Below the pieces are notes generated by a model. That model was not told where the DNA came from. It did not search any database and saw only the letters and a list, made by a program, of their open reading frames with translations. The translations under genes and the position numbers were made by a program. From JANNGZ01 sp031404155 (GTDB taxonomy: Bacteria > Pseudomonadota > Gammaproteobacteria > Burkholderiales > Burkholderiaceae_C), in contig JANNGZ010000240.1 of NCBI GenBank assembly GCA_031404155.1, forward strand, positions 1 to 17,118: a stretch of 17,118 bases of DNA, written 5' to 3'. Of the stretch, positions 13,496-17,118 are shown piece after piece. The number at the start of each line of letters is the position of its first letter. Positions within the stretch are counted from its first letter, which is position 1.

Positions 13496-15085
13496 TCAGA
13501 ACCGATGCAGCAGCGTGGCGACCAGGGCGCTTTCCCTCGAGGGGTCGGTGACCGAAGAACGAACGCGCTGATGGCGGGCACCGAGCCCGAATTGTGTGTC
13601 CGGGCTGAGCAGCATCGCAACGCCGCCGCGCAGCACGACGTCGCTGGTGTTGGCGTCGGAGCGTACGCCGAGTCCCTGAATCTTGGTGCCGCGCAAACCG
13701 ATCTCGGCGTTCAGCGTTCGCGACAGGCGGCGGGTGAGGCTGACCTCGAGGCCGAGCTGCTTGTTGTCCGAGGATAGCGATGCCGGCGCCAGCACATCGT
13801 CCAAATCCACGAGGCGCACCCGCTTGCGCAAGAAGGCCGTGGCGGTCAGCGTGGTGACCTTGCCGTACACCAGCACGGTGACGCTCGCGCCCGATTGAAG
13901 CTGGGCGTAGCTGGTGAAGAGGTCCAGCGGTGCCACCAGCGTGGTCGGCAGGTTCAGGTCCCGGATCAGGTTGTTGACCATCACGGTGCGCTGCGAGGCG
14001 TTCGGGAAGCGCGTGGTGAGCACGCCGTCGAGCAAGCCCCGCACGTCGCTGCCGGCCAGGCCGAGCAGGTGCGAGCCGGATTGCGCCACCGGCTCGCGGT
14101 CGGCACGCAACTCGAAACCGAAGAAGGGCGACCGGTGCCGCAGCTGCGCATCGAAACCGGCGCCGAAAAAGCGCCGCTCGACCCGCGCTTCGAGCGTGGT
14201 GCGCTCGGAGGGCTGCCACTTGATCCGGCCGCCGACGATCGAGTCGGTCCGGTCGATCAAGGAGTAATGGGTCGATTCGCGGCCGAGAGTGGCACCGAGC
14301 AACAGCTGCGGCGTCGGTGCGTAGGTGCCGGTGACGCGGGCGCCGGTTTCCTCCAGGATCGACGTGGCCGCGCCGCGGTGGCGCGTGTCCTCCCGCGTCA
14401 ACTCCGCGGTCCAACCCAGCGGCAGCGGCTGGTACTCCAGGCGAAGGATTTGCGCCTGTTCGTGGGCATCGCGAGCCGGGTCGGTGCCACCCGGGTCGAG
14501 TACCGAGGCGCCGCCCACGCGCCGCGTCAGCACATGGTCGGAGCGGGCGAGCAACCCGAGCCGTGGCGTCAGGCGACGCTCGACATAGGGCGAAATCTGG
14601 GTGCGCAGCACCGTGTAGTCGTTGAAGGCCGACGCGCTGTCGGGCGTGGCCGAATAGGGGTCGGCGCTGACCCGGTCCGCCGACAGCGAGCCGTCGAGGA
14701 ACAGCCAGCGTTCGATCAGTTCACTGCGAAGGTCAAGACGGCCGCGCGGGCGGACCTGAGACGCGCCCGAGGTGTTGGCGTAGACCACCCCTTCAATACC
14801 AATGTTGCCGTTGATCGAAACCCGGGCGCCGCGCGAGGACACCACCAGGCGCGGGCTGACCGACAGGATGGTGTCGGCGCGCGCCTCGGAGGCGGTGGCG
14901 TACGCGGCGTTGCTGGTGAGCGTGAGTGTCGATTCGACCTCGGGGCGAATGCGCAATTGCGCCACGCCTTCGCTCGGCAACATGCCAACGCCCAGCAGAA
15001 GAAAGACCGGCCTCGCCGCGCGCCGGCACAGCCTGTGCCAACGCCCGGCGAGCGGGAAAGGGGGGCGGTCAGTATCCATAGCCAT
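13496..15085 (-). CDS. PEP-CTERM system-associated outer membrane protein (TIGR03016 type)
   Basis: A 529-residue predicted outer-membrane beta-barrel. An arginine-rich start and hydrophobic core (RRAARPVFLLLGVGML) end at SEGVAQ, a plausible signal peptidase I site near residue 43. The mature part alternates polar and hydrophobic residues in many short strands and ends in Phe (LVATLLHRF), the usual barrel-assembly signal. The segment ILSVSPRLVVSSRGARVSINGNIGIEGVVY resembles the conserved opening of TIGR03016 proteins (ISPxxxLxGRGARxxLN...Y), which are found in XrtA EPS loci and have no proven function; a role in EPS export is inferred. Possible ATG starts lie at 15083-15085 and 15077-15079, both inside the end of the tyrosine kinase gene; a GGTGGT about seven bases before the first favours 15085. 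The frame is open to 15109, but that would need a start deeper in the kinase gene. Confidence 0.86.
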   Translation of the reverse strand: MAMDTDRPPFPLAGRWHRLCRRAARPVFLLLGVGMLPSEGVAQLRIRPEVESTLTLTSNAAYATASEARADTILSVSPRLVVSSRGARVSINGNIGIEGVVYANTSGASQVRPRGRLDLRSELIERWLFLDGSLSADRVSADPYSATPDSASAFNDYTVLRTQISPYVERRLTPRLGLLARSDHVLTRRVGGASVLDPGGTDPARDAHEQAQILRLEYQPLPLGWTAELTREDTRHRGAATSILEETGARVTGTYAPTPQLLLGATLGRESTHYSLIDRTDSIVGGRIKWQPSERTTLEARVERRFFGAGFDAQLRHRSPFFGFELRADREPVAQSGSHLLGLAGSDVRGLLDGVLTTRFPNASQRTVMVNNLIRDLNLPTTLVAPLDLFTSYAQLQSGASVTVLVYGKVTTLTATAFLRKRVRLVDLDDVLAPASLSSDNKQLGLEVSLTRRLSRTLNAEIGLRGTKIQGLGVRSDANTSDVVLRGGVAMLLSPDTQFGLGARHQRVRSSVTDPSRESALVATLLHRF

Positions 15086-15947
15086 AGCGCGCACCACCCA
15101 GAAGCCCACCGGATCGACGGTTCAGCACCGACAGCACCACCTCGCACTTTTCGACGGTGGCAAAAGCCTGAGCCACTTCATCGTGCGTGGTCTTGCCACT
15201 CTGCACCACCATCAGCACCTGGCCCGTGAGTTGAGCCAGGATGCGCGCCTCGATGGTCGGCAGCAGCGGCGGGCCATCGAGGATGATGATCTTGTCCTGG
15301 TGGCCCACGACCACGTCTTCGAGCAAGCGCTTCATTTCACCGCTGGCGAGCAGCTCCGCGGAATTGGCGCGCGGCGCACCCGATTGCATTACCGAGAGCT
15401 TCGGGATGTTGGTGCGCAACACCACGTCTGGCAGCTTCAGGTCGCGGTTGGAGAGCAGATCGAGCAGGCCCAGGTGAGGCTGGAGCCCGAGCCGCGTCGC
15501 GATCGACGGCTTGGCCACGTCGGCGTCGATCAGCAACACGGTCTTGTCGATCTCGGCCGCCATGCTCAGCGCCAGGTTGATCGTGCAAAAGGTCTTGCCT
15601 TCGCCGGGCAACGCGCTGGTGACGAAGATGAGGTTGCCCCGTGCCACGCGCGACGCGCCGAAGGCGTTGGCCAGCAAAGGCTGCTTGACGGCGCGGAACT
15701 CGCGTTCGAGTTTGTACTCGGTGTGGTTCGGCACCATGTAGTTGGCCGCCGCCAGCATGCCCAGGTCGAGTGCGACGGCTTCGAAGAGTGCGTCGTCGCT
15801 CGAATTCGCCGGTGCCGGCACCGGAGGCAGCGCGACGACGGCCGGCGCCGGCGGCGTCGGGCGTGCCGGTTCGGGGAAATCGGCGACCTCGATCCCCGCT
15901 TCGCGAAGTTGCGTCAACCGACGGGCCGCCTGTTCGATGATGCTCAT
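15069..15947 (-). CDS. XrtA-associated tyrosine autokinase (TIGR03018 type)
   Basis: A 292-residue BY-kinase cytoplasmic domain that autophosphorylates on C-terminal tyrosines and works with the chain-length determinant to control EPS polymerisation and export. The first 50 residues include a Pro/Ala-rich linker. The kinase core has FRAVKQPLL 84-92, Walker A SALPGEGKT 111-119 (K118), Walker A' VLLIDAD 137-143 and Walker B KIIILDGPP 219-227. A short C-terminal tyrosine cluster, ARYGYGY (Y288, Y290, Y292), ends the protein; it is smaller than in many relatives but the only candidate autophosphorylation site. The activator membrane domain is not fused; it is encoded by the gene just upstream, which ends 22 bp before this start. 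The start is ATG 15945-15947, without a clear ribosome binding site. The last codons overlap the start of the outer-membrane protein gene. Confidence 0.93.
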   Translation of the reverse strand: MSIIEQAARRLTQLREAGIEVADFPEPARPTPPAPAVVALPPVPAPANSSDDALFEAVALDLGMLAAANYMVPNHTEYKLEREFRAVKQPLLANAFGASRVARGNLIFVTSALPGEGKTFCTINLALSMAAEIDKTVLLIDADVAKPSIATRLGLQPHLGLLDLLSNRDLKLPDVVLRTNIPKLSVMQSGAPRANSAELLASGEMKRLLEDVVVGHQDKIIILDGPPLLPTIEARILAQLTGQVLMVVQSGKTTHDEVAQAFATVEKCEVVLSVLNRRSGGLLGGARYGYGY

Positions 15948-15969
15948 GAATTTGCCACAGTCGCTGGGC

Positions 15970-17118
15970 TCAGGATCGGCCGCTCGCCACGATCCAGCCC
16001 ACCCAGGCCAGGTTCGCCGCTAGGAACAGGGTCGTGACCCCGGCGAAGCGAGCGATCTCCATGCGCCGCGCTTGTTGGGCTCTTGCGTCGAGGACGGTGC
16101 CGATGCTGCCGAGCACCGGGCGCTTGCTCGCACGCAGCAATTGCGCCTCGTTGGACAAGGTCGGGAAGACGAAGGTCAGGCCGAGCGCCGCGGCAAGGCC
16201 GATGCAGATCGCACCCGCAACCCCGGCCATCGCCAGCACGGCCCGCGACGGGAACACCGCCTTCTGGTTGACCGATGCCGGTTCGATGATTCGAAACTCG
16301 GCAAGTTGCGACGAATCGTCGAGCTTGCTGCTGAGTGCCGCCGACTCGCGCCGCTCAACCAGTTGCGCATAGTTCTTGCGGATGACGTCGTAGTCGCGAT
16401 TCAGTTGCGCCAGTTCCGCCTCCACCTGCGGCATCTTCGAGGCTTGGCTGCGCACCGCCTCCAGCCGACCCTGCTGCGCCCCCAGCTGCGAACGCAGCGA
16501 GGCCACTTGCGCCTCGGCGGTCGCCAGCGACATGCGCAACTGCTGAAACACCGGGTTGGTGGCCGCCGCGGTCGGCCCGACACGGCGCGCCACCGCAGCA
16601 GCCTCCTCGCGCCGCTGCGCCTCCATCTGCGCGATGGTGCGGCGTGCGGAAATGACGTCGGGGTGCTCGTCGGTGAAACGGCGCATCAGGTCGTCGAGCA
16701 ACCTGCGTTGCGCTTCGAGCCGCATCTCAGCCTCGGTGGGCGGCGCCGCCGGCCGCCCCGGCAAGGCCTCCGCAGGGAGCTGCGGCAGTTCGGTTTGCAA
16801 CTCTCGCTTGAGCGCTTCGCGCGACTGCTCCGCAGCTCCGAGTTCGAGACGCAGGCGGTTGACTTCGTCGGAGGTTGCGGCCATGCGCGCAAAGAAGTCC
16901 TGGTTCGTGGCCCCCGAGACACCGAAGTTCTTGACCTTGAACTCCTTGAGCCGGTTCTCGGCTTCGGCGAGCTTGCCCTCGTACTCGGCGATCTGCGCGC
17001 CGATGAACTCGCGCGCCTGCAGCGAATCCTGGCGCTTGGAGGTCGTGCTCGACTCGACAAACAGCTCAACCAGCGAATGCACCAGCTTGCGCGCGCGCAC
17101 CGGGTCGTTATCCTTGTA
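15970..17118 (-). CDS. XrtA-system polysaccharide chain-length determinant (Wzz/GumC-like), 5' end cut off
   Basis: The frame is open to the right edge and gives the C-terminal 382 residues of a Wzz/GumC-family protein (TIGR03007 type), an inner-membrane polysaccharide co-polymerase that sets chain length and partners with the tyrosine kinase. The visible part begins YKDNDPVRARKLVHSLVELFVE, followed by a long periplasmic coiled coil rich in Glu, Arg, Gln and Leu (QAREFIGAQIAEYEGKLAEAE..., ...DLMRRFTDEHPDVISARRTIAQME..., ...LRSQLGAQQGRLEAVRSQ...). It ends with the family NRDYDVIRKNYAQLVERRESA motif, a transmembrane helix (VLAMAGVAGAICIGLAAALGL), a short PVLGSIGTV cytoplasmic segment and a last hydrophobic helix (TTLFLAANLAWVGWIV). 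The first membrane helix is outside the window. It is the most upstream gene visible of the minus-strand run; the operon promoter lies beyond the edge. Confidence 0.92.
   Translation of the reverse strand, partial: YKDNDPVRARKLVHSLVELFVESSTTSKRQDSLQAREFIGAQIAEYEGKLAEAENRLKEFKVKNFGVSGATNQDFFARMAATSDEVNRLRLELGAAEQSREALKRELQTELPQLPAEALPGRPAAPPTEAEMRLEAQRRLLDDLMRRFTDEHPDVISARRTIAQMEAQRREEAAAVARRVGPTAAATNPVFQQLRMSLATAEAQVASLRSQLGAQQGRLEAVRSQASKMPQVEAELAQLNRDYDVIRKNYAQLVERRESAALSSKLDDSSQLAEFRIIEPASVNQKAVFPSRAVLAMAGVAGAICIGLAAALGLTFVFPTLSNEAQLLRASKRPVLGSIGTVLDARAQQARRMEIARFAGVTTLFLAANLAWVGWIVASGRS

Noticed and set aside
13404..14414. Upstream extension of the ATPase frame to 14414 (997 residues).
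   Set aside because: The extra residues are Arg/Pro/Ala-rich and overlap the outer-membrane protein gene in another frame. The family N-terminus MYESSFGF at 13403 marks the true start.

Overview
The window looks like chromosome of a high-GC betaproteobacterium, most likely Burkholderiales. The support is a Bug/TctC-type receptor C-terminus, a multi-hairpin GC-rich intergenic element of the kind common in that order, and an exopolysaccharide (EPS) locus of the XrtA/PEP-CTERM-associated type. The genus cannot be fixed from the sequence alone. No tRNA, rRNA, insertion sequence, CRISPR array or phage gene was seen.

Layout. (a) 1-585, + strand: the end of a probable tripartite-tricarboxylate-type solute receptor, a structured GC-rich intergenic element, and a carboxymuconolactone decarboxylase-family enzyme; this is catabolic and unrelated to the rest. 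(b) 637-3477, - strand: a two-gene signalling unit, an Hpt phosphotransfer protein followed by a REC-PAS-GGDEF-EAL protein able in principle to make and degrade c-di-GMP. (c) 3478-4037: a 560-bp gap with possible promoters, a C6/G8 hairpin and a weak small-ORF candidate. (d) 4038-5438, + strand: a polyprenyl-phosphate sugar transferase of the TIGR03013/EpsB type. (e) 5502-17118, - strand: a compact operon-like run read from the right edge: chain-length determinant (cut by the edge), tyrosine autokinase, outer-membrane protein, secretion-type ATPase fused to a UDP-GlcNAc 2-epimerase-like domain, two GT4 glycosyltransferases, one GT2 glycosyltransferase, a membrane-anchored unrecognised protein, and a polysaccharide deacetylase.

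How the parts fit (inference). The sugar transferase would load the first sugar on undecaprenyl phosphate and the three glycosyltransferases would extend the repeat unit. The Wzz-like protein and its tyrosine kinase would set chain length, and the outer-membrane protein and ATPase would take part in export or assembly. The deacetylase(s) would trim acetyl groups. The neighbouring Hpt/c-di-GMP pair is a plausible regulator of EPS output. The polymerase, flippase, export lipoprotein, exosortase and any PEP-CTERM substrate are not in this window, so XrtA dependence is inferred from family resemblance only.

The most unusual item is the 660-residue ATPase: its N-terminal half is a standard XrtA-locus ExeA-like ATPase, and its C-terminal half is a WecB-like fold that has lost the recognisable catalytic and UDP-binding residues.
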